NCBI RefSeq assembly: GCF_011078175.1
Contig: NZ_JAALCJ010000001.1
Coordinates: 372,001 to 436,000, forward strand
Length of the DNA: 64,000 bases
Source: Enterobacter cloacae
GTDB taxonomy: Bacteria > Pseudomonadota > Gammaproteobacteria > Enterobacterales > Enterobacteriaceae
Direction of reading: 5' to 3'
The translations under genes and the position numbers were made by a program. The notes under the pieces are model-generated. The model had not been told where the DNA came from. It worked only from the letters and a program-made list of their open reading frames with translations, and did no database searches. Positions 57,408-64,000 of this stretch are shown here, in pieces. The first letter of the stretch is position 1, and every line of letters starts with the position of its first letter.

Positions 57408-58580
57408 CTACTCCCCAGGGGGTATGTCCCACAAATTTTTTACCGTAAGTAGCGCGCGGGCGATATCCACCATGCGTTGGTTTTTATCCATCGCCATTTT
57501 GCGCAGGGCAGTCCACGCTCGCTCTTCGCTCATGTTCTGGTGCGTCATCAGCACGCTTTTGGCTTTGTCGATGGTCTTACGCTCCTCCAGCGTGTCGCGC
57601 AGGGAAGCAAGCTGACGGGAGAGTTGCTCAATTTCACGCGCCTGCTGGCGCACCAGCGGCAACAGCGGTTTATCCGGAAATCGCGCCAGGATATCGTCGT
57701 GCCCATCGTCTATATGCCGGTTTTCGCTACAGCGACGCTCCTCAACTGCCGTCATCAGATCGGCAATTGCCACCTCCTCCAGCGTGCGCAGGTGCTCAAG
57801 GCGCGCGGTTTGCAGGGCAAACCATTTGAGGGCGGTATCGCCGTTATCTGGCGGGGGCTGGCGGGTGCACGCCTCACGCCTGAGCTTTTCCGTCTCCAGA
57901 TCCGGCTGGCAGTTAAGGGTAAACGTTTCCTGCACGTCTACAGCGCAATGGGAGATAAAAACCTCAAAACAGGCCTGCTGGCCATCGATGCGATCCACCA
58001 GCCGCTGGCGAGTTTCGTCGTCAAAGAATCCCTGGGTGAAACCAATAGCGCCTAGCGCCCGCTCTTGTCCTACAAGTTCTTTGCCCTGCATCAGGCTGTA
58101 AAGCGCCACAAATCGGCCTGCGATGTGCGGATCGTCAATGCTGTCGCTGAGCTGAGGTACGATACTAAGCAGATGACGCAGTACGCGGCTGTAGTGTTCC
58201 ATCGCCTGCGGCGCGGTGACGCGTTGACCTGTAACACCATCCCGCAGCGCCGTGAGCGTCTCAAGACAGTGCAGCGCGCTGGCAATACGTTCGCAGAGGG
58301 CGCTGCCCGGCAGCGGTTCGTTAAAGAGAAGGTATAATGCCGTAAGGTTTTCATCCACCAGGGCCCTGCTGGCCCTGCATTCAGGGGCGTATAATTTGCC
58401 CTGCGAGCAGAGCCATATATTTGACGCACCGCGCTCGCACTGTAGCATATGCACCAGTCGACTGATGCCGTTCACCAGTGCGCCCAGTTGCGCCAATCTG
58501 CCGAGCTGTTCTTCACGCAGCATTCTCGCACGCTGGAACCATTCGGTTGCGCCAGGGGAACTGCCAGCCACTATCGTCAT
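57408..58580 (-). CDS. nasR: Nitrate-responsive antitermination regulator NasR
   Basis: A 390-residue RNA-binding regulator. Residues about 35-290 form the NIT nitrate/nitrite-sensing domain (helical, with HMLQCERGASNIWLCSQG near 45 and RFVALYSLMQGKELVGQERALG near 165). The C-terminal ANTAR domain has IDKAKSVLMTHQNMSEERAWTALRKMAM and MVDIARALLTV. With nitrate or nitrite it binds the nasF leader and allows readthrough of the terminator. It lies directly upstream of the nas operon, same strand, 228 bases before nasF. Confidence 0.93.
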   Translation of the reverse strand: MTIVAGSSPGATEWFQRARMLREEQLGRLAQLGALVNGISRLVHMLQCERGASNIWLCSQGKLYAPECRASRALVDENLTALYLLFNEPLPGSALCERIASALHCLETLTALRDGVTGQRVTAPQAMEHYSRVLRHLLSIVPQLSDSIDDPHIAGRFVALYSLMQGKELVGQERALGAIGFTQGFFDDETRQRLVDRIDGQQACFEVFISHCAVDVQETFTLNCQPDLETEKLRREACTRQPPPDNGDTALKWFALQTARLEHLRTLEEVAIADLMTAVEERRCSENRHIDDGHDDILARFPDKPLLPLVRQQAREIEQLSRQLASLRDTLEERKTIDKAKSVLMTHQNMSEERAWTALRKMAMDKNQRMVDIARALLTVKNLWDIPPGE

Positions 58581-58653
58581 CGTTTCTCTCCCCGATACGT
58601 ATTCTTCGGTACGAGAAGCAATATTCGTGCCTTTTCAAAGAACAGGAGTCAAC

Positions 58654-59007
58654 ATGCAGAAGATTGTGATCGTCGCCAACGGTGCGGCCTACGGCAGTGA
58701 ATCCCTTTTTAACAGTCTGCGCCTGGCAATAGCGCTGTGCGAAAAAGAGCGTGAACTGGAGCTACGTCTCTTTTTGATGTCCGATGCCGTCACGGCCGGG
58801 CTGAAGGGGCAGAAACCCGCAGAGGGCTATAACATTCAACAAATGCTGGAGATCCTGACCGCGCAAAATGTTCCGGTCAAACTCTGCAAAACCTGTACCG
58901 ACGGGCGCGGCATTACCGGGCTACCGCTGATTGATGGCGTGGAAATTGGTACCCTGGTCGAGCTGGCTGAATGGACGCTTTCCGCCGATAAAATATTAAC
59001 TTTTTAA
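58654..59007 (+). CDS. ychN: DsrE-fold protein YchN
   Basis: A 117-residue DsrE-like protein; E. coli YchN forms a hexamer of this fold. It starts MQKIVIVANGAAYGSESLFN and keeps CKTCTDGRGITGLPLIDGV, with cysteines placed as in sulfur-transfer relatives. No reaction is established for YchN. The start at 58654 has AACAGGAG upstream and the protein length equals that of E. coli. In E. coli ychN and ychO are neighbours; the nas cluster separates them here. Confidence 0.94.
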   Translation: MQKIVIVANGAAYGSESLFNSLRLAIALCEKERELELRLFLMSDAVTAGLKGQKPAEGYNIQQMLEILTAQNVPVKLCKTCTDGRGITGLPLIDGVEIGTLVELAEWTLSADKILTF

Positions 59008-59054
59008 TAATAACCCGCTAAAAATAGTTTTTTCTTATGGACGCGGTTTCAGCA

Positions 59055-59082
59055 TCAAGTTTACCTGCACCGTTGCCGATAG
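59055..59082 (+). promoter_or_regulatory. Sigma-28-like promoter of the chemoreceptor gene
   Basis: TCAAGTTT and GCCGATAG, separated by 12 bases, closely match the flagellar sigma-28 pattern TAAAGTTT-N11-GCCGATAA. The spacer is one base longer than consensus. The position, about 32 bases before the ATG, suits a motility-class receptor gene. Confidence 0.6.
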
Positions 59083-59113
59083 GCATGGAAACAACACAGC
59101 AGGTATTACACTT

Positions 59114-60898
59114 ATGTTCAGATCCATTCGCGCCCGCATCATTGCCGCGACGACAGGCTGCCTGGTCGTCGCCCTTCTTCTTAATACCATTATTAACTTT
59201 CAGGTCACGCGCCAGGATAACCAGCAGTCGCAGCGCGATATTCTGACCAGCACCAGCGCCAGCCACAGCATGGCGATTGCCGACTGGGTGAACAGCAAAA
59301 TGACCGTCATCACCTCGGCGCAGCCGGTCGCGCTCAGCGACGATCCGGTTCCGGTGTTCAAACAGCTTGCGCTGGCGGGTGGATTTACCAACGTCTACGT
59401 GGGTTATGCCAGCAAAACGGCTAAATTTTCTGACCCAACCGGGGTACCCGCTGATTACGATCCCACCCTTCGCCCGTGGTATCAGCAGGTCGTCAGCGCT
59501 GATGGCCCGGTAGTGACTGCACCTTATGTGGACGCGGGCACCGGGAAACTGGTGGTGACTTTCGCGGTACCGGTTAAAGAGCAAGGCGTGCTGAAAGCGG
59601 TGGTGGCGGGCGATGTGGCAATAGACAGCGTGGTGGCGAACGTGCGCGGTATTCACCCGACGCCGGCCAGCAGCGGACTGCTTCTGGACAGCAACGGCAC
59701 CGTTATTGCCGGCAGCGATCCGGCGCTGACGCTTAAGCCTTTTACGGAGACGATCGAGGGTATCGATTTTGCCGCCCTGAAAAGCGGCAACCTGGCTGAC
59801 GGAAGGTATAACGGACGTGAAAAAACGTTCATGGCCACCGCCGTACCGGGGACGCACTGGCTGCTGGTTGTGGCGCTTGATAACGGCGATGCCACCGCCG
59901 GGATGCGGTCATTGCTTAAAGCATCTGCACTGTCGCTGGCGATCCTGGTTCTGCTGAGCGGTGCCCTTATGCACATTCTGATCGCCCGCCTGCTTAAAAG
60001 GCTGTCCGGTATCCGTGACGCGATGAACAACATTGCCAACGGTACTAACGATCTGTCCCAGCGCCTGCCGGATAAGGGGGGCGATGAAGTGGCGCAAATC
60101 GCACAGGCGTTTAACGCCTTCAGCGATAAGCTTTCTGTGGTCATGGTTCAGCTTCGAGACGCCAGCGCCTCAGTAAAAAACGCCGCACATGAGATAGCGG
60201 CGGGTAATCAGGATCTCTCCGGGCGTACCGAGCAGGCGGCATCAAGCCTTCGCGAAACCGCCAGCGCCGTGGAAGAGATCACCGCCTCCGTAACGCAGTC
60301 AAACGAGTCGGCAGCAGATGCGAATGAACAGGCGAGCAAGGCTTCCGCAGCCGCGGCGCGCGGCGGTGAAGTGGTCTCGCAGGCCATCAGCACCATGCAG
60401 TCTATCGAAGTGGCGTCCGCTAAGATTGGTGACATCACCAGCGTCATTGACGGCATCGCCTTCCAGACCAACATTCTGGCGCTTAACGCCTCGGTGGAAG
60501 CGGCGCGAGCCGGGGAACAAGGCCGAGGTTTCGCGGTCGTTGCGGGAGAAGTACGTAATCTGGCCAGCCGCAGCGCTCAGGCGGCGAAAGAGATCAAATC
60601 CCTTATTGACTCCACCACCCAAAGCGTTGCAACCGGCTCCCGGTTTGTGCACCTTGCGGGCGACAGCATGGATGAGATCCGCGCCAGCGTCGGGAGCGTG
60701 TCTGGCATTATGCGTGAAATATCCATTGCCACCCGCGAGCAGATGAAAGGGATCCATGAGATTAACCACGCGGTGACTCACCTGGATCGCATGGTGCAGC
60801 AGAACGCCGAGCTTGTTGTACAATCTGCTGCGGCGGCCAGCGCGCTGCAAAGTCAGGCGGGCGACCTTGCTGAGACAGCTGGCCATTTCCGCATATAA
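59114..60898 (+). CDS. Methyl-accepting chemotaxis protein with dCache-type sensor domain
   Basis: A 594-residue transmembrane chemoreceptor. The first helix is about residues 9-30, the periplasmic part (about 31-280) is a double-Cache fold with YDPTLRPWYQQVVSADGPVVTAPYVD, and the second helix (about 281-303) leads to HAMP. The cytoplasmic signalling tip is IDGIAFQTNILALNASVEAARAGEQGRGFAVVAGEVR near residue 455. The C-terminus GDLAETAGHFRI lacks the NWETF-type CheR-binding pentapeptide, so it probably depends on other receptors for methylation. The ligand is unknown. E. coli has no receptor gene here. Confidence 0.9.
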   Translation: MFRSIRARIIAATTGCLVVALLLNTIINFQVTRQDNQQSQRDILTSTSASHSMAIADWVNSKMTVITSAQPVALSDDPVPVFKQLALAGGFTNVYVGYASKTAKFSDPTGVPADYDPTLRPWYQQVVSADGPVVTAPYVDAGTGKLVVTFAVPVKEQGVLKAVVAGDVAIDSVVANVRGIHPTPASSGLLLDSNGTVIAGSDPALTLKPFTETIEGIDFAALKSGNLADGRYNGREKTFMATAVPGTHWLLVVALDNGDATAGMRSLLKASALSLAILVLLSGALMHILIARLLKRLSGIRDAMNNIANGTNDLSQRLPDKGGDEVAQIAQAFNAFSDKLSVVMVQLRDASASVKNAAHEIAAGNQDLSGRTEQAASSLRETASAVEEITASVTQSNESAADANEQASKASAAAARGGEVVSQAISTMQSIEVASAKIGDITSVIDGIAFQTNILALNASVEAARAGEQGRGFAVVAGEVRNLASRSAQAAKEIKSLIDSTTQSVATGSRFVHLAGDSMDEIRASVGSVSGIMREISIATREQMKGIHEINHAVTHLDRMVQQNAELVVQSAAAASALQSQAGDLAETAGHFRI

Positions 60899-60905
60899 TT
60901 TTTCC

Positions 60906-60939
60906 CGGACGCGCGTTAAGCAGGGAAAACGCGCGTCCG
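60906..60939 (+). terminator. Hairpin after the chemoreceptor gene
   Basis: A perfect 12-base stem CGGACGCGCGTT/AACGCGCGTCCG begins seven bases after the stop. There is no immediate T run, so it may terminate with help or protect the 3' end. Confidence 0.6.
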
Positions 60940-61092
60940 CTGAAAGGTTTCAGGTGTTTTGTCATTTTTGTTTAATCGTTGCGCCATTTTTTGATCGAAA
61001 TCAGCATCCCACCCCTGCCCCTTTGGTGTTATGCAATGAGTGAATTGTGAACAACATCACGCTCGGGATGGGCAAAAACGACGGGGTATAAA

Positions 61093-61332
61093 ATGGCACG
61101 AGTTAAAACGAGTCTGAAACTGTTTGGCGGGGATACGGTAGTGGTACGTTGCTCAGAGCGTTGCCGCATCCACCTGGTGAGTACGAAAGGACAGAAGCCA
61201 TCGCAGGCAGATATCCTTACCGTCCAGGATGATAAGGCCTGGCTGACGGTGCCTTACACCGGCACCTGGGATGTGCTGATCGACAGCCACAGCCAGTCGC
61301 TCGAACATTCTGTAAGTTACGTGGCGGCATAA
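61093..61332 (+). CDS. Small DUF1883-like protein
   Basis: A 79-residue soluble protein, MARVKTSLKLFGGDTVVVRC then RCRIHLVSTKGQK and VPYTGTWDVLIDSHS. The GD-x-V-V-V ... VP-x-x-G-x-W-x-V-x-ID pattern resembles the DUF1883 family as I recall it; the identification is tentative. A role is not known. It stands alone between the chemoreceptor gene and chaC and ends at a bidirectional hairpin, which supports it as a real gene. Confidence 0.65.
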   Translation: MARVKTSLKLFGGDTVVVRCSERCRIHLVSTKGQKPSQADILTVQDDKAWLTVPYTGTWDVLIDSHSQSLEHSVSYVAA

Positions 61333-61338
61333 CAGTAA

Positions 61339-61358
61339 ACGCCCGGCCAGCCGGGCGT
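61339..61358. terminator. Hairpin between the DUF1883-like gene and chaC
   Basis: ACGCCCGGC pairs with GCCGGGCGT around CA. It lies in the convergent gap and can serve both genes, although both T tracts are short (GTATTATC on the plus strand). Confidence 0.7.
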
Positions 61359-61362
61359 ATTA

Positions 61363-62058
61363 TCAGGCAAAACCCGGCCGCAGCGTATTGCTGAGCGGGT
61401 TCCCTTCCAGCAGCGCTTTCACCTTCACCACCAGCTCACTCAGACAGTCGTCCTGCATACCGAGACGCGTCAGCTCCTGATCGAGCGAGAAAAGGTACTG
61501 GGCGTTAGTGCCCAGCGGTCCGCTGGCGGCGGCAATCAGCGGGGCGATCACCTGGGTTCGGGTGTCGGCTTCATACAGCGGATGGCGCGGATCCATAATA
61601 AACACCAGCGCGTTGACGGTGCGCCCGTCATCCAGTTCCAGCTTGCACCAGCTGGGCATATAGCAGCCGGTGATCATCTCGCGCTTCCACAGCAGCGTAA
61701 GCTCGTCTTCCAGCGTGGCATCCGGCAACCGGTATGCCACGCCCGTGGTGCGTCCGCCCTCTTTTAGTGCAAGCATGCGGCCAGGCTGACAGGCGCTGCC
61801 GCGTCCGGCGGTAAGGCGCAAACAGAAGGCGCGGTGCCAGCCAGGTAGCGTTCCGGTTGCCGATTCAACATACTCAAGCGCCGGGTTCCACATCAGCGAC
61901 CCGTAACCAAAGATCCAGACCGGGCCATCATCCGGGCGACAAGCCAGCGTTGCCGCAAGCGACGCCGCACGTTGTTCAGCCGACCACAAAAGCGATTCCT
62001 CAATAGCACCAAATGCCGTCTTACAATCTGCCTTCATCAAGAAATCACGCGTTAACAC
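61363..62058 (-). CDS. chaC: Glutathione-specific gamma-glutamylcyclotransferase ChaC
   Basis: A 231-residue enzyme of the gamma-glutamylcyclotransferase fold that degrades glutathione to 5-oxoproline and Cys-Gly. The substrate loop is VWIFGYGSLMWNP near residue 40 and the catalytic glutamate lies in the LWKREMITG region. The start is GTG at 62058 (equivalent to the E. coli MITRDFLMKADCKT start), preceded by GGAGG at six bases; it gives exactly the E. coli length. It is 177 bp downstream of chaB on the same strand. Confidence 0.93.
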   Translation of the reverse strand: MLTRDFLMKADCKTAFGAIEESLLWSAEQRAASLAATLACRPDDGPVWIFGYGSLMWNPALEYVESATGTLPGWHRAFCLRLTAGRGSACQPGRMLALKEGGRTTGVAYRLPDATLEDELTLLWKREMITGCYMPSWCKLELDDGRTVNALVFIMDPRHPLYEADTRTQVIAPLIAAASGPLGTNAQYLFSLDQELTRLGMQDDCLSELVVKVKALLEGNPLSNTLRPGFA

Positions 62059-62235
62059 ATTCCACCTCCGCCACTGCATGCTTCCTTGCGACATCTGTAA
62101 TTCGCCTTCCCGGCATTCTGTGCTGTTCATTTTAACAGCAGTTGAGCAACGATAAGCAATTTGCGGGCCAGATGCAATACAACGGCAGGTCAACCGCCTG
62201 AAATGTCAAAGTGGAGGCAGCATATTATTCAGCGG

Positions 62236-62466
62236 CTATTTCTTTTTGTGCCATTTATCATCGTCCCCTTTCTCGTAGTCATTTTTTACGGCGGCCCAGG
62301 CCACCTTATGTGCCGTCTCTTCACGGCTGGCATCGTCCCGGCGATCTTCTTTATCTTTGTACTGATCCCAGGCGCTGTTAAAGGCTTCTTTGTAGATATC
62401 CTGAGCGTGGGCAGGCAATACGTTTTGCACGTTGTCCGGTAATTCGCTTTTCGATTTGTATGGCAT
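62236..62466 (-). CDS. chaB: Cation transport regulator ChaB
   Basis: A 76-residue acidic-basic small protein, MPYKSKSELPDNVQNVLPAH, with YKEAFNSAWDQYKDKEDRR and DKWHKKK at the end. It is the ChaB family (putative cation transport regulator), named from its position beside chaA; no biochemical role is shown. Length matches E. coli. It is divergent from chaA. Confidence 0.94.
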   Translation of the reverse strand: MPYKSKSELPDNVQNVLPAHAQDIYKEAFNSAWDQYKDKEDRRDDASREETAHKVAWAAVKNDYEKGDDDKWHKKK

Positions 62467-62659
62467 CGTTAACCTCTCTTTTGCATAAAAGATAAGTGTG
62501 GACGACGATACGCGCGGGTGCCACCCGACAGGAAGAAATGAATAATCTAAAAATACAACTTGTTGTTATTAAACTATTATTTAATGGATATGACTCATTA
62601 TAATCCTCAGACATAAAAATTATAACAAAGGGTAAAATTAAGTAAAAAATACAGGGTAT

Positions 62660-62705
62660 TTAACAGATTTCTGTTAATTTAACGTCCTCAAAATCTATCT
62701 ATAAT
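62660..62705 (+). promoter_or_regulatory. chaA promoter with an upstream inverted repeat
   Basis: TTAACAGA-TT-TCTGTTAA (62660-62677) is an 18-bp dyad. TATAAT at 62700-62705 with TTTAAC 16 bp upstream makes a promoter whose start would be near 62712, so the dyad centre is at about -43, the place of a class II activator or a blocking repressor. The binding protein is not known. Confidence 0.45.
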
Positions 62706-62734
62706 TACAAGCACCTGCATTGATGGAGAAGCAC

Positions 62735-63835
62735 ATGACAGCAACACACGAGGCGGTAAAAACCCGCCACAAGGAGACCTCTCTCATTTTCCCGGTTCTG
62801 GCACTGGCTGTGCTGCTCTTCTGGGGAAGCAGTCAGTCATTGCCAGTGGTTGTGGGGATCAATATTCTGGCTCTGGTGGGTATTTTAACCAGCGCATTTA
62901 GCGTGGTACGCCATGCGGATGTTTTAGCTCACCGTCTTGGAGAGCCGTATGGTTCATTAATTTTAAGCCTTTCGGTTGTGATCCTTGAGGTCAGTCTAAT
63001 TTCCGCATTAATGGCCACCGGCGACGCCGCGCCAACGTTAATGCGCGATACGCTCTACTCCATCATTATGATTGTTACCGGCGGCCTGGTCGGTTTTTCA
63101 CTTTTATTAGGTGGTCGCAAATTTGCCACCCAGTACATGAACCTTTTCGGCATTAAACAGTACCTGATCGCCCTGTTCCCGCTGGCGATTATTGTGCTGG
63201 TATTCCCGATGGCGCTGCCGGGTGCAAATTTCACCACCGGCCAGGCGCTGCTGGTGGCGCTGATTTCCGCGGCGATGTACGGCGTGTTCCTGCTGATCCA
63301 GACCAAAACGCACCAGAGCCTGTTTGTGTACGAGCATGAAGATGACGGGGACGACGATGACCCGCATCACGGTAAGCCGTCGGCCCACAGCAGCGCCTGG
63401 CACACGGTTTGGCTGATCGTGCATCTGATTGCCGTTATTGCTGTCACCAAGATGAATGCGAACCCGCTGGAGGCGCTGTTAACGGAACTGAACGCGCCGG
63501 TCGCCTTTACCGGCTTCCTGGTGGCCCTGTTGATCCTGTCGCCAGAAGGTCTGGGAGCGCTGAAAGCAGTGCTTAATAATCAGGTGCAACGTGCGATGAA
63601 TCTCTTCTTCGGCTCCGTACTGGCGACCATTTCACTAACCGTTCCGGTGGTCACGCTGATTGCCTTTATGACGGGAAATGAATTGCAGTTTGCGCTGGGT
63701 GCGCCAGAGATGATTGTGATGGTGGCATCACTGCTGCTGTGCCAGATTTCCTTCTCCACCGGCCGCACCAATGTGCTGAACGGCGCGGCGCATATGGCGC
63801 TGTTTATTGCGTATCTGATGACGATATTTGCGTAG
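62735..63835 (+). CDS. chaA: Sodium-potassium/proton antiporter ChaA
   Basis: A 366-residue antiporter of the CaCA cation/proton exchanger superfamily with about eleven helices. It extrudes sodium and potassium, and calcium in some assays, in exchange for protons at alkaline pH. The two alpha-repeat motifs are GEPYGSLILSLSVVILEVSLI and ILSPEGLGALKAVLNNQ, with acidic residues for ion binding. A charged loop EHEDDGDDDDPHHGK separates them. The start at 62735 has GGAG six bases upstream and yields the E. coli length. Confidence 0.95.
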   Translation: MTATHEAVKTRHKETSLIFPVLALAVLLFWGSSQSLPVVVGINILALVGILTSAFSVVRHADVLAHRLGEPYGSLILSLSVVILEVSLISALMATGDAAPTLMRDTLYSIIMIVTGGLVGFSLLLGGRKFATQYMNLFGIKQYLIALFPLAIIVLVFPMALPGANFTTGQALLVALISAAMYGVFLLIQTKTHQSLFVYEHEDDGDDDDPHHGKPSAHSSAWHTVWLIVHLIAVIAVTKMNANPLEALLTELNAPVAFTGFLVALLILSPEGLGALKAVLNNQVQRAMNLFFGSVLATISLTVPVVTLIAFMTGNELQFALGAPEMIVMVASLLLCQISFSTGRTNVLNGAAHMALFIAYLMTIFA

Positions 63836-63840
63836 CCTTT

Positions 63841-63911
63841 TTGCCCGGCGGCGCTTCGCTTGCAGGGCCTACGGGTTTAGTAGGCCGGGTCAGCGCAGCG
63901 CCATCCGGCAA
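63841..63911. repeat. BIME (REP pair) downstream of chaA
   Basis: Two inverted REP units, TTGCCCGGCGGCGCTTCGC up to GGGCCTAC and GTAGGCCGGGTCAGCGCAG up to CATCCGGCAA, face each other around GGGTTTA. This is a common intergenic REP pair of enteric bacteria. Confidence 0.8.
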
Positions 63912-63921
63912 TATGCCCCAT

Positions 63922-63947
63922 AAAAAACCCGCCGAAGCGGGTTTTTT
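63922..63947 (-). terminator. Terminator of kdsA
   Basis: AAAAAACCCGC pairs with GCGGGTTTTTT around CGAA. It lies just past the kdsA stop on the minus strand and is also usable for chaA. Confidence 0.9.
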
Positions 63948-63948
63948 A

Positions 63949-64000
63949 TTAGTTGCTGGTATCCAGCTCGTCGAAGCTCTTCACCAGATCGTCAATCGCT
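63949..64000 (-). CDS. kdsA: 3-deoxy-8-phosphooctulonate synthase, last codons (start outside window)
   Basis: Only the final 16 or so codons are inside the window, ending ...AIDDLVKSFDELDTSN. This matches the C-terminus of E. coli KdsA (AIDDLVKGFEELDTSK as recalled), and kdsA is the E. coli neighbour of chaA. KdsA makes KDO-8-phosphate for lipopolysaccharide. The stop TAA is at 63949-63951 and a terminator follows. Confidence 0.75.
   Translation of the reverse strand, partial: AIDDLVKSFDELDTSN

Noticed and set aside
47780..58580. nas cluster as a recent mobile island
   Set aside because: No integrase, transposase, tRNA target or flanking direct repeats, and composition is similar to the neighbourhood.

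Overview
The window is chromosomal, core-genome DNA from an enteric gammaproteobacterium. Gene content and protein sequence point to Enterobacter or a close relative (Lelliottia, Leclercia); this rests on recalled protein similarity and gene order, not on a database search. The backbone follows the Escherichia coli segment trp - ompW - tonB - clsA - opp - adhE - hns - galU - purU - tyrTV - narGHJI/narK/narXL - ychO - ychN - cha - kdsA. There is no prophage, integrase, insertion sequence, CRISPR array or rRNA. Both ends cut genes: trpE at the left (3' half present) and kdsA at the right (last codons only).

Region by region. 1-5836 is the tryptophan operon trpE-trpGD-trpCF-trpB-trpA, translationally coupled, ending in a hairpin. 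6011-8213 replaces the E. coli yciGFE block with yedE-yedF, a small zinc-ribbon gene on the minus strand and an unrecognised gene. 8254-17287 runs ompW, a YkgJ-type gene, yciC, yciB, yciA, tonB, yciI, leuE, an Exc2-like lipoprotein, yciY, clsA, yciU and a six-helix potassium-channel-like gene in the place of kch. 17332-22913 is oppABCDF (minus strand). 23684-33917 carries ychE, adhE with a long leader, tdk, hns, galU, rssB, rssA, ychJ and purU. 34075-34808 has two identical tRNA-Tyr genes followed by three 176-bp repeats, each ending in a copy of the tRNA 3' end.

35034-46221 is a respiratory nitrate module: narGHJI reductase, narK transporter and the narXL two-component system, with consensus FNR sites and NarL heptamers at spacings like those of E. 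coli. 46223-47641 is ychO. 47780-58580 is an assimilatory nitrate cluster absent from E. coli K-12: nasR regulator, nasFED importer, a continuous nasC-nasB reading frame of 1328 codons, and nasA. It lies between ychO and ychN. A sigma-54 type promoter and a leader terminator upstream of nasF fit NtrC activation plus NasR antitermination. 58654-63835 has ychN, a chemoreceptor with a sigma-28-like promoter, a small DUF1883-like gene, chaC, chaB and chaA, then REP elements and the end of kdsA.

Together the genes cover amino acid synthesis, oligopeptide uptake, fermentation, envelope functions and both modes of nitrate use (respiration and assimilation) in adjacent blocks. Nothing here is clearly a wholly new system. 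The most unusual items are the NasC-NasB continuous frame, the small zinc-ribbon gene with a non-AUG start, the channel with a C-terminal zinc ribbon, an inverted repeat in the adhE leader, and the tRNA-derived repeats.
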